The notes beneath the pieces were generated by a model. It worked only from the letters and a program-made list of their open reading frames with translations, had not been told where the DNA came from and searched no databases. From assembly GCA_000972765.1 (NCBI GenBank), contig CP011265.1:3717001-3781000 (forward strand): a DNA stretch of 64,000 nucleotides, read 5' to 3'. Source of the DNA: Verrucomicrobia bacterium IMCC26134 (GTDB lineage: Bacteria; Verrucomicrobiota; Verrucomicrobiia; Opitutales; Opitutaceae). The position numbers and the translations under genes are program-made. Numbering within the stretch: position 1 is the stretch's first letter; every line of letters starts with the position of its first letter. Positions 28,959 to 36,210 of this stretch are shown piece after piece.

Positions 28959-28981
28959 CACGCAGTCAACATTACTGCGTG
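28959..28981. other. Inverted repeat upstream of the histone-H1-like gene
   Basis: CACGCAGT (28959-28966) and ACTGCGTG (28974-28981) form a perfect 8-bp inverted repeat around a 7-nt CAACATT spacer, about 70 bp before the small H1-like gene. No T tract follows, so it is more likely an operator or RNA hairpin than a terminator. The rest of the 280-bp gap between 28770 and 29049 shows nothing I can name. Confidence 0.5.
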
Positions 28982-29049
28982 GTGTCCGACACTTTTTACC
29001 CAAGAAATGTCGGGTGTCATACCAGAACCAAAACAAAGGATAAAACATC

Positions 29050-29166
29050 ATGGCTACTGCAAAAAAGTCAGCGAAGAAGGCGGCTCCCGCCAAGAAACCC
29101 GCGGCCAAAAAGGCCGTTGCTGCCAAGAAGCCCGCCGCGAAGAAGCCTGCTGCTAAAAAGAAGTAA
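29050..29166 (+). CDS. Histone H1-like DNA-binding peptide, 38 residues
   Basis: From the ATG at 29050 a 38-residue protein runs made almost only of Ala (16), Lys (16) and Pro (3), with repeats of the AAKKP/PAKK type. This is the composition of the C-terminal tail of histone H1 and of bacterial H1-like proteins (chlamydial Hc1, AlgP, BpH1). It would bind DNA or RNA non-specifically. A strong terminator follows 34 bp after the stop and an inverted repeat lies upstream, so it is a free-standing gene. It is far shorter than most H1-like proteins. Confidence 0.8.
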   Translation: MATAKKSAKKAAPAKKPAAKKAVAAKKPAAKKPAAKKK

Positions 29167-29177
29167 GGCCCTTACGC

Positions 29178-29233
29178 GACGAAGTTTCTTCGTCCCTGCG
29201 ACCGCCGCTCCCAAAAGGGGCGGCGGTTTTTTT
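29178..29233 (+). terminator. Terminator of the H1-like gene
   Basis: ACCGCCGCTCC (29201-29211) pairs with GGGGCGGCGGT (29217-29227, one G-T or mismatch near the loop) and runs into seven T. A small 7-bp hairpin GACGAAG/CTTCGTC (29178-29184 and 29188-29194) precedes it. Confidence 0.9.
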
Positions 29234-29265
29234 GCGATCACCCCGGGCCTTTTACGCCAACCGGA

Positions 29266-29619
29266 TCAGTTTTGCCAAAAACCTGAGTGAGGCTTGTCGC
29301 CTGCACCTACGCCGGTGAGCTCTCCCTCTTCCTCCGCTTCAATTCGTTCGTCTTCGGAATTTGTTTCAAGCGGCGCGAAGCGCTCGGAGCTAAACCCGAG
29401 TTCTTGCTGGCCTTGATGAAAGGGATCCTTGGGGTTGGTGAGCTCTGCCAGCAACAGTCCAACGGTGGCGGAGTCGCCGCCTTTGACCACTTTTTCGCGT
29501 CCGAGAAAGACCTCCCGGATGGTGTAGGTCACGCCCTTCACCGGCAGTTGTTTGTAGATGGCGCGGACGAGCGCCGGGAAGGTGTCATTGATGCAGACGA
29601 CTTTCTGGCCTTTAATCAT
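29266..29619 (-). CDS. Small hypothetical protein, KOW-like beta fold
   Basis: From the ATG at 29619 a 117-residue protein starts with MIKGQKVVCINDTFP and continues KGVTYTIREVF, a pattern seen in many small phage and bacterial hypotheticals (GxKVVCxxxxxP ... GxxYTVRxV) that likely form an SH3-like barrel. The C-terminal 45 residues are acidic and low-complexity (NSEDERIEAEEEGELTG). The open frame extends 22 codons further upstream, but that part lacks the pattern. It is last in a minus-strand run after the DUF5069 gene. Function unknown. Confidence 0.65.
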   Translation of the reverse strand: MIKGQKVVCINDTFPALVRAIYKQLPVKGVTYTIREVFLGREKVVKGGDSATVGLLLAELTNPKDPFHQGQQELGFSSERFAPLETNSEDERIEAEEEGELTGVGAGDKPHSGFWQN

Positions 29620-29681
29620 GGTGTTATGCTGGTGAAAAATGAGGCTAAGCGGAAGCGGGTAATTACGATTACCCCAGGCCA

Positions 29682-30149
29682 TCAATCGATGCGGCCTTCA
29701 TCGAAGTCGATCAGATCGGGCACACTGATGATGCGACCTATGCGATCGGGGCACCCCATAGCGGTGAGGGCTTCGGCGAGGAATTTTCGGCCTTCCTCGC
29801 TCATGCCGCGTTGAACCAGTTCGCGGTTCCATTTGATCGCCCGGACGTCGGCGGGCATGAGTTTACCTAGGCCGCTTTCAAGGGCTTGCATGTCGTCCGG
29901 AGCGGTGGAGTGGACCAGCTTCTCCATGTCGGCGGGATCGATGCCGAGATGCAGGCATAGAAAGCGATCCAGCCCGCGTTTATAGTTTTTTGCGTAGCTG
30001 GCGGGGAGAGCTCCATGGGTTTGCACATAGCGGCATTTGGCGAGGAAGCGGGGCAGGTAAAGCAACCCGGTGCCGGGGTGCGGCAAGTAAGGTGACGGCA
30101 GGCAGGTAAGAACTTCGCCGGTGGAGCCGGGGATGGGTTTCGACAACAT
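29682..30149 (-). CDS. DUF5069 domain protein
   Basis: This 155-residue protein matches the DUF5069 pattern as I know it: a PxPYLPHPGTGLLYLPRFLAKCRY start, a central YAKNYKRGLDRFLCLHLGID block and an ADVRAIKWNRELVQRGM end. Members are common in Verrucomicrobiota and have no established function. The open frame reaches 30560 but overlaps the TPR gene and has coding-unlike composition there, so I start at the ATG at 30149. It follows the TPR gene by about 70 bp. Confidence 0.72.
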   Translation of the reverse strand: MLSKPIPGSTGEVLTCLPSPYLPHPGTGLLYLPRFLAKCRYVQTHGALPASYAKNYKRGLDRFLCLHLGIDPADMEKLVHSTAPDDMQALESGLGKLMPADVRAIKWNRELVQRGMSEEGRKFLAEALTAMGCPDRIGRIISVPDLIDFDEGRID

Positions 30150-30222
30150 GGGCGACACGGCAACGCGGCGCGCGCGCGGGGTCAAAGCAACTTCGTCGAC
30201 CGCCAAGGCGTAAAGGGCCGGT

Positions 30223-30987
30223 TTAAAGTTTGGCCAGTGCGGCTCGGGCACGTTCTTTAGCCGGCTCGTCGTAAAGCTCAACGGACGGAAGCTCCAAACC
30301 TTTGGTGAAACTCGTGCGCGCGTCGTCTTTGCGGCCCGCCGCGAGGTAGGCAAACCCCAGCTCGAGCCGGTGCGGCACCCGGTTCGGGGCCAGAGAGACC
30401 GCGCGCTCGAGATGAATGACGGCATCTTTGAGGGTGGCGGCGGGAAGTCCGCCGTAGACAAACCGGATGAACAAACGGGTGGCGCCGGCCAGAGAAGCGA
30501 CTTCGTAGTGCCAGCGACCGAGGACATGGTGGGCCCAGTCGTAATTGGGATCGAGGGCAAGGGCGCGTTCCGCCTCCAACTTCACGAGACGGGAGTATTT
30601 AATTTTGGTGCGTGTGTCGCTGTAGACTCCCATCTTGCCGTGGCAAATCGCGAGGGAGAGCGCGTTGACGGCCTTATCCGGTTGCAGGGCGGCGGCTCGG
30701 AGGGCGTAGGTCAGGGCCTTCTCCGCAATCCTCTTTTTTGCGGCATCATCGGGATTGGACAGGCTCAGGTCGGAAAGCTGCTGGGCAATTTTTTGAAGGG
30801 TTGCGGGGTTGTCGGGCTGGATCCTGTCGGCCGCCAGATAGAGATCGAGGGCCTGTTTGACGTCGAATTTCGCCTCGGCGGTGCGTGCCTCAAGAAGCAA
30901 GGTTTCCGGGGTGGACTGCGCGCTTGCGCATGCGATTGTCGAGAACACGAGGGCGATCCAGACCGGGATTTTGGGGAATGTGGGCAC
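30223..30987 (-). CDS. Secreted TPR-repeat protein (RMD/FAM82-like)
   Basis: From a GTG at 30987 the protein is 254 residues and begins with a clear signal peptide (PTFPKIPVWIALVFSTIACASA). Tetratricopeptide-like helices follow: ALDLYLAADRIQPDNPATLQKIAQ, ALRAAALQPDKAVNALSLAICHGKMG, KLEAERALALDPNYDWAHHVLGRWHYEVA and AVIHLERAVSLAPNRVPHRLELGFAYLAAGR. This resembles bacterial relatives of the RMD1-3 (FAM82) family. The open frame continues to a TTG at 31101 overlapping the prepilin peptidase gene, but that start would bury the signal peptide 38 residues inside. A role as a periplasmic scaffold is inference. Confidence 0.78.
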   Translation of the reverse strand: MPTFPKIPVWIALVFSTIACASAQSTPETLLLEARTAEAKFDVKQALDLYLAADRIQPDNPATLQKIAQQLSDLSLSNPDDAAKKRIAEKALTYALRAAALQPDKAVNALSLAICHGKMGVYSDTRTKIKYSRLVKLEAERALALDPNYDWAHHVLGRWHYEVASLAGATRLFIRFVYGGLPAATLKDAVIHLERAVSLAPNRVPHRLELGFAYLAAGRKDDARTSFTKGLELPSVELYDEPAKERARAALAKL

Positions 30988-31058
30988 GGAGGAAACGGGC
31001 TGATGCTTTTCCCAAAACAAGCGGGTTTCTGGAAAACCGCAAAGAGCCCGAACCTTCT

Positions 31059-31973
31059 TCAAAACAGGCCCACCAGGCTGGCGATGTAGGCATCGAACCA
31101 ATGGTATCCACCTAAAAAATACACCGCGCCACCTGCGGCCAGCATGGGGCCGAACGGCACTTGCACTCCGAGGGCGAGTTTTTCAGCCGTCTGTCCTTCG
31201 GAAAGCTCGGCGCGGGGAGCGATGGGGGCTGACTTACCCGAGAGTTTCTGCCAGAGCATAGCCAAGCTTATCCAGAGCGTGCCCAAAATCGCTCCGCCGA
31301 AAACGGCAAAGACGGCGCCGCGCCAACCGCAGAAGGAGCCGATGGCGCCCAGGAAGGTGACGTCGGCGAAACCCATCGCCTCCTTGCGCAGTAAGGCCTC
31401 GGCAGTGACGGCTATCCAAAGGATGAGGCCGGAGCCGATGAGCAGTCCGAGCAGACTGGCGAGGCCGGAGCGTAAGTGGGCCACGAGCGGCAGGTCGGCG
31501 GACGCGCCGTGGAGAACAGGGAAACACAGAGAGAGCATGACCCCCAAGATGCCCAGCCAAGTCGTGAACGCCTCTGGTATGATCATGTGGTCGAGGTCGA
31601 TGAAAGTTGCGCAGATAAGTCCGCTGAGAAACAGCATGCCGATAAGTGCCTTGGCGGGCGGAAAAAGCACGGCGCATACAAGGAACAGGGCTCCGGTTAG
31701 TAATTCAATGAAGGCATATCGGAACGAGTAGGAGCTGCCGCAGCAGCGGGCCTTGCCGCGCAGCAGGAACCACGAGAGCACAGGCAAATTATCGAACCAG
31801 GCGATGGGTTTGCCGCAGGCGCAGTGCGAGCCCGGGTGGACGATGGATTTGCCGGCGGGCACGCGATAGATGACGACATTGAGAAAGCTTCCGACGATGG
31901 CGCCAAAGCACGCCGCTACAGCAGGGAAGAACCAGGGAAACTCGGCGGCAAAGGCGGCAAGGTCGTAATTCAT
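31059..31973 (-). CDS. Type IV prepilin peptidase (PulO/PilD-like)
   Basis: This 304-residue polytopic membrane protein cuts and usually N-methylates type IV pilin-like leader peptides. It has the family start AACFGAIVGSFLNVVIYRVP, a Cys-containing cytoplasmic insert (HCACG and KARCC) with NLPVLSWFLLRGKARC text, and the two catalytic Asp positions: D in ATFIDLDHMIIPE and D in MGFADVTFLGAIG. The second motif is GFAD rather than the usual GxGD, so one glycine is an alanine. No pilin or secretion genes are in the window. It precedes the TPR gene on the minus strand with a 71-bp gap. Confidence 0.9.
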   Translation of the reverse strand: MNYDLAAFAAEFPWFFPAVAACFGAIVGSFLNVVIYRVPAGKSIVHPGSHCACGKPIAWFDNLPVLSWFLLRGKARCCGSSYSFRYAFIELLTGALFLVCAVLFPPAKALIGMLFLSGLICATFIDLDHMIIPEAFTTWLGILGVMLSLCFPVLHGASADLPLVAHLRSGLASLLGLLIGSGLILWIAVTAEALLRKEAMGFADVTFLGAIGSFCGWRGAVFAVFGGAILGTLWISLAMLWQKLSGKSAPIAPRAELSEGQTAEKLALGVQVPFGPMLAAGGAVYFLGGYHWFDAYIASLVGLF

Positions 31974-32022
31974 GCGAAGGGTGTCGTGATCGAGGATTCG
32001 TAAAAATCTTCCGCGAGGGGGA

Positions 32023-32811
32023 TCAAGCGGCGAAGCGGCGTAGGTTTTTCAATGCGAGATCCAGATCGTGCGGAAGCGGCGCGGTCAAGGTGATGGGTTC
32101 TCGTGTGACGGGATGGCGGAAAGTGAGAGAGGAGTGGTGAAGGGCAAGCCGGTCGATCAGAGGCTTTTCATCGTCGCGGCCTTTGTAGCCCCGCTTCAGG
32201 CCTGAGAGGCGGAGATCGCCCGATATTCCGTAAACCGGGTCGGCCAGGATCGGAGCGGCGCTTGCGGCGAGGTGAAGACGGATCTGATGGGGACGGGCCG
32301 AAGTATAGCCGGCCTCAATCCAGACAAGAGTGCGGGCGGACCGATCATGAAAACGTTCCAGCACCCGGAAGGTTGTGAGCGCGGGTTTGCCGTCACGTTT
32401 GCGATAATTAGTCATTCGGCCGGCGTGTTCGCTGTGTTCGCCGATGCATAGTTCAACCGAGAACTCGGCGGGTAACAAACCGGAGGCGTCCCGCATGGTA
32501 GCAGCCACGCCGGCGCGGGCGCGCAGGGTTTCGGGGTCAAGGTCGGCGGCGGGCAGCACGATGGCGAGGGCGTGTGCGGTGTGGTGAATCGATTTGGACT
32601 GGAATTGGCCGGAGATGCAATCGAGCGCCGATTTGTCTTTGGCGAAAATCCAGACGCCGCCCATTTCGGGTTCGGGCCGGTGCGCGGGGGCGATGGTTTT
32701 TCCGTGACGGGCCTGAATCGCATGGATGAGGGCGGCGTTCACGGGCATGCCTCCGGCTTTGTTAAAGGCGATGAGGGATTCGTCTTCGTGTAACAGGGTC
32801 GGTGGTGTCAT
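32023..32811 (-). CDS. RluA-family pseudouridine synthase-like protein, catalytic Asp replaced
   Basis: The 262-residue frame from the ATG at 32811 has RluA-fold landmarks: LLHEDESLIAFNKAGGMPV at the start, FQSKSIHHTAHALAI, the ARPHQIRLHLAASAAPILADPVYG block (normally TGRTHQIRVHL...GDPxYG) and a C-terminal LALHHSSLTFRHPVT. The catalytic motif HRLDxxTSG is HRPEPEMGG here (residues 44-52), so the nucleophilic Asp is a Glu (E47). It may therefore be inactive or use altered chemistry. A longer start at 32889 adds 26 unrelated residues. It is divergent from the hydrolase gene at 33041. Confidence 0.85.
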   Translation of the reverse strand: MTPPTLLHEDESLIAFNKAGGMPVNAALIHAIQARHGKTIAPAHRPEPEMGGVWIFAKDKSALDCISGQFQSKSIHHTAHALAIVLPAADLDPETLRARAGVAATMRDASGLLPAEFSVELCIGEHSEHAGRMTNYRKRDGKPALTTFRVLERFHDRSARTLVWIEAGYTSARPHQIRLHLAASAAPILADPVYGISGDLRLSGLKRGYKGRDDEKPLIDRLALHHSSLTFRHPVTREPITLTAPLPHDLDLALKNLRRFAA

Positions 32812-33040
32812 GGACTCGGCAATCTGACGGAGTAGGGGCGATGGGGGCGAGCCGTAAGCAAAGAGAGCCACGGACTGGAGATCACACACAAGCTGGCAAT
32901 TGTGTCGCGGCGGTTACGGTAGCGTGAAGATGGGGTGACGGGCAGGTGTCTGGCTTGAAGGTGGCGGTGGTATCGGCATCGAGTCGATACGGGCCTGAGG
33001 CCCTCCCACACTGTGTTTTCGACCCACCCTGCTTTCAACC

Positions 33041-34156
33041 ATGCCCGCGCTTAGTTTTGCTCCTGCCCTTTCTTTGTTAATGGCCTTTGGTCATGCATCT
33101 CCGGTGCAGCCCTTGCGCACATTGATGCGCACGACCGGTCGTCGCTTCAATCCACCTCGGCGCGAGGTTTTGTCCTCGGTGGCAGGTCCGGCGGTGCGGG
33201 CGGTTCTGGCGGCGGGTGTGGCGGGGCCCGAGGCCTTGGCGATGGTGCGTGTGGAGCGGCGCAACGGCCCAATACCGACCATAGTGCTGGGAGGGTTTGT
33301 GCCGGACGCGGCGGAGCAGGTGTATTTGTTACGAGGCCATCTGGTAAGGCAGGGAAGCGTGTATTACGTCGATTATTCGCGGACGCATTTTTCGTTGGAG
33401 CTGTTGGCCGCACAACTCGACGACCTGGTTGATGCGGTAATTGCCCGCGAAGGGGCCGCGCCCGTGGTTGTGGCGGTGAGTTTCGGCGCCGGACTGGTGA
33501 TGGACTGGTTGCGCCGGACCCAGCTGGCGGGAGGCAAAACCCGGGTGGGCGGAGTGGTTCTGGTTAGTCCGGTGTGTTCGGCGGAGGATCTGCTGGCACC
33601 GGGTGAAGCGAAGCCCTCGACCCTGTTGGGTCGTGCGGTGAAGCCAATGCTTGAGGCCAAAGGGAAGGTGCCGGCTGAGGCAGTGGAGCGGGCTCGGGTG
33701 ATTTTCGCCCGCATGTTCGAGGCGGGCGCGCAAAACAAGGCCGCACTTGCCCTGTTGCTCACGCGGGCGGAGCTCATCGAGGTGAGGGCGGCGGTGATGG
33801 CGACTATTTCGGGCATCTCCGCCCAGGGTGCGGTAGAACGCGTGCAGGCGCTGCGGGCCATGGTGCCGCCGTCCAGTTATTTCACGCCAGAATTATTACC
33901 GCTTACGGATGCGCCAACGTTAATTCTGTATGCGGAGAAGGAGGGTGCAGTGATCACCGAACATTCGCCGGCAAAGTTCGCCTTGGAGCACGCCTGCAGG
34001 GCGTTTTTTCCACAAGGGGAGTGCCGGGTCGTGCGAAATCCGCGCGGAACACCGGTGCAGCACGCTTCGCTGTTATTTCATATCAATAATTTTCAGCCAT
34101 ATTTCAGCCGATTTTATCGCGGGATTAAGAACCGTAAACTCTTGAAGGCGTTATGA
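33041..34156 (+). CDS. Alpha/beta-hydrolase-fold protein upstream of GH3
   Basis: This 371-residue protein has an alpha/beta-hydrolase layout: a VLGGF strand-turn (oxyanion region), a nucleophile elbow AVSFGAG (first Gly of GxSxG is Ala), a late DAPTLILYAEKEGAV strand where the acid is expected, and VQHASLLFH with the candidate catalytic His. The exact reaction is unknown. Its stop overlaps the ATG of the GH3 gene (ATGA at 34153-34156), so the two are translationally coupled and probably act on the same compound. No signal peptide is evident. Confidence 0.78.
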   Translation: MPALSFAPALSLLMAFGHASPVQPLRTLMRTTGRRFNPPRREVLSSVAGPAVRAVLAAGVAGPEALAMVRVERRNGPIPTIVLGGFVPDAAEQVYLLRGHLVRQGSVYYVDYSRTHFSLELLAAQLDDLVDAVIAREGAAPVVVAVSFGAGLVMDWLRRTQLAGGKTRVGGVVLVSPVCSAEDLLAPGEAKPSTLLGRAVKPMLEAKGKVPAEAVERARVIFARMFEAGAQNKAALALLLTRAELIEVRAAVMATISGISAQGAVERVQALRAMVPPSSYFTPELLPLTDAPTLILYAEKEGAVITEHSPAKFALEHACRAFFPQGECRVVRNPRGTPVQHASLLFHINNFQPYFSRFYRGIKNRKLLKAL

Positions 34157-35811
34157 ACCCCCCGTTACCTCTTCCCCTTCGGAAGAGGTCTTCCGTCTCT
34201 TCACCCAGAAGCGCATCCATGCTGCCTGCGTCTAAATATATCGTCGTGTTTGGAGCCGGCCTTATGGCTTCTCGAGCGTCGCGTCGTCTCAAGGCGAAAG
34301 GTTGGGCGGTAAAAGCACAGGAAAAGCACTGGTTAAATCTGCTCGAATCGCTCGCCGACACAACTTACGGCAAGCTGTATGGCATACGCCCCAACATGGG
34401 TGCGCGCGCCTGGCAGGAGCGGGTGCCGCTTTGCACTTATGAGAAATTCGCGCCCTACATCGATCGGATGAAAATGGGCGAGGCGGATGTGTTGTGGCCG
34501 GGACGGTGCAGTTTTTTCGCGGTTTCATCCGGCACGACGGCAGGGCGCACGAAGTATCTGCCGGTGACCGATGAGATGGTGGAGCATTTTAGACAGACCG
34601 GACTCGACTCGTTGCTCTATTATTCGGCGCGCACGAGAAGCACTTCGGTGTTTCAGGGTAAACACCTTTTCCTTGGTGGCGCGACCACGCTTTCTCCCTT
34701 GCCGGAGGCAAAGGATCACCCTGCATTTGCCGGGGATTTAAGCGGTATAACCGCCTTGAATTTGCCGGGTTGGGTGGAAAAGCATCTTTACGAACCGGGA
34801 CGCGAGATTGCTCAAATCGGCGACTGGCCCGCAAAGATTCAAGCGATTGCAGAGCGGTGTGTCGGGCGGGATATTACAATGATCGCCGGTATACCGAGCT
34901 GGGTGTTGATCCTCGCCTCGGCGGTGATGGAGGAGTCGGCGCGTCTTGGCCGGCCTGCGATGACCCTTAAGGATGTATGGCCTAATTTAGAATGCATCGT
35001 GCACGGGGGGGTGCCCATCGGTCCCTTTGCTTCGGAGCTTAAGCAGGTCTGCGGGGAGGAGGTGAACTTTCACGAAGTCTACCCGGCCTCAGAGGGTTTT
35101 ATTGCCGCGCAGGATGCGGAGTCCGAGGCGGGACTCAGGTTGATGGCCGATGCCGGCATATATTACGAATTTCTGCCGTTGGCCGAGTATAATGAGGATC
35201 GGCTGAGTGAGCTCGGCACACGCGCCGTTCCTTTGACGGGAGTGTGCACCGGGGTCGATTACGTGCTTATCATGACGACACCGGCGGGGCTTTGCCGCTA
35301 TGTGATCGGTGACGTGGTGCGCTTTATTTCCACGGAGCCTGCGCGCCTGGTTTACTCGGGACGCACGAAGTTGCAGTTGAGCGCCTTCGGGGAGCACGTG
35401 ATTGAAAAGGAACTCACCGATGCGCTTACCAATGTCTGCACGCGCAATCACTGGCAGGTTGTAAATTTTCACGTGGCCCCCGTCTTCGTGAGTTCGATCA
35501 TCGGCCAGAAGCGCGGATGTCATGAATGGTGGCTGGAGTTACGCGCACACACCGAGATAACTCCAATGGGTTCGGTGATTGCGGCAGAGCTCGATGTCGA
35601 ACTGCAACGGTTGAACGACGATTATGAGGCCAAACGGAAAGGCGAGGGGTTGATGTTACCGATCGTGCGACTGGTGATGCCCGGTGTTTTTGAACAATGG
35701 CAGCGAGCGCAGGGGCGTTGGGGAGGTCAGAATAAGATGCCTCGTTGCCGTGGAGACAGACAGATTGCTGATGAGTTGGCTAAGATCACCCGCTTCCACG
35801 ATATCGCCTGA
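34153..35811 (+). CDS. GH3-family acyl-adenylating enzyme
   Basis: This 552-residue protein belongs to the GH3 branch of the ANL (adenylating) superfamily, known in plants for conjugating auxin and jasmonate to amino acids. It has the phosphate loop FAVSSGTTAGRTKYLPVT (about 121-138), the VHGGVPIGPF and VYPASEGFIAAQ middle motifs with the adenylate-binding Glu, GLCRYVIGDVVRF with the ribose-binding Asp, and GRTKLQLSAFGEHVIE as hinge. Bacterial GH3 proteins are widespread with mostly unknown substrates. Start at 34153 is coupled to the upstream hydrolase; a later ATG at 34219 is possible. It ends about 150 bp before a strong terminator. Confidence 0.88.
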   Translation: MNPPLPLPLRKRSSVSSPRSASMLPASKYIVVFGAGLMASRASRRLKAKGWAVKAQEKHWLNLLESLADTTYGKLYGIRPNMGARAWQERVPLCTYEKFAPYIDRMKMGEADVLWPGRCSFFAVSSGTTAGRTKYLPVTDEMVEHFRQTGLDSLLYYSARTRSTSVFQGKHLFLGGATTLSPLPEAKDHPAFAGDLSGITALNLPGWVEKHLYEPGREIAQIGDWPAKIQAIAERCVGRDITMIAGIPSWVLILASAVMEESARLGRPAMTLKDVWPNLECIVHGGVPIGPFASELKQVCGEEVNFHEVYPASEGFIAAQDAESEAGLRLMADAGIYYEFLPLAEYNEDRLSELGTRAVPLTGVCTGVDYVLIMTTPAGLCRYVIGDVVRFISTEPARLVYSGRTKLQLSAFGEHVIEKELTDALTNVCTRNHWQVVNFHVAPVFVSSIIGQKRGCHEWWLELRAHTEITPMGSVIAAELDVELQRLNDDYEAKRKGEGLMLPIVRLVMPGVFEQWQRAQGRWGGQNKMPRCRGDRQIADELAKITRFHDIA

Positions 35812-35814
35812 TAT

Positions 35815-35843
35815 TTGATCAAGGTAAGGGATCATTATTTAAT
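35815..35843 (+). promoter_or_regulatory. Candidate sigma70-type promoter
   Basis: TTGATC and TTTAAT (4 and 5 of 6 to consensus) are separated by 17 bp. It lies just after the GH3 stop and about 110 bp upstream of a strong terminator, which would give a non-coding transcript of roughly 150 nt. Confidence 0.35.
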
Positions 35844-35849
35844 TCAAAC

Positions 35850-36003
35850 TGAGTTGGCATGACCAATGCTTAATCTGGATGTTCATATACAAACTTCCCT
35901 GCTCATACAGGGTTTAGGGGTAACATGGAGTTCGACGTAAAGTCGGACTAGAATAGCAAAGGGCCCGCCGTTTAGGGGTATTCGGCGGGCCCTAATTTTT
36001 TTT
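35850..36003 (+). ncRNA. Candidate small structured RNA
   Basis: A possible promoter just upstream, two hairpins (35929-35949 with one G-U pair; 35961-35992) and an 11-base direct repeat that places GTTTAGGGGTA once before the first hairpin and once in the terminator loop give the region the look of a small RNA gene. It could equally be the 3' untranslated region of the GH3 transcript. I do not recognise a known RNA family. Confidence 0.35.
35961..36003 (+). terminator. Rho-independent terminator downstream of GH3
   Basis: GGGCCCGCCG (35961-35970) pairs perfectly with CGGCGGGCCC (35983-35992) around a 12-nt loop and is followed by TAATTTTTTTT. Confidence 0.92.
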
Positions 36004-36210
36004 CAAACCAAGTAGGCTTAAGCGTATTTTAACCGAAAATGCAGCCTCGACGGAGCGTAGAGAACACACAGATATACCGACGTAAAATCTTCTTTTTGTG
36101 ATTTTTGTATTCTTTTGTGGTCGAAATACTTCGGCTGGATTCCGATTACGTTTCTTAAAAAATACGCGATCAGTGAAGAATTAAGCTAAAATAGCTTAAT
36201 TAATTACAAA

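Larger units (their letters stand above)
35812..36210. other. Intergenic region with a candidate small RNA
   Basis: This 399-bp region holds no ORF. From left to right it shows a possible promoter (35815-35843), two copies of an 11-base GTTTAGGGGTA (35912-35922 and 35970-35980), an 8-bp hairpin (AGTTCGAC/GTCGGACT, 35929-35949) and a strong terminator ending about 36003. The rest is AT-rich and includes a perfect inverted repeat TTAAGCTA-aaa-TAGCTTAA (36181-36199) next to the stop codon of the minus-strand gene, where it could act as a terminator. Confidence 0.55.
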
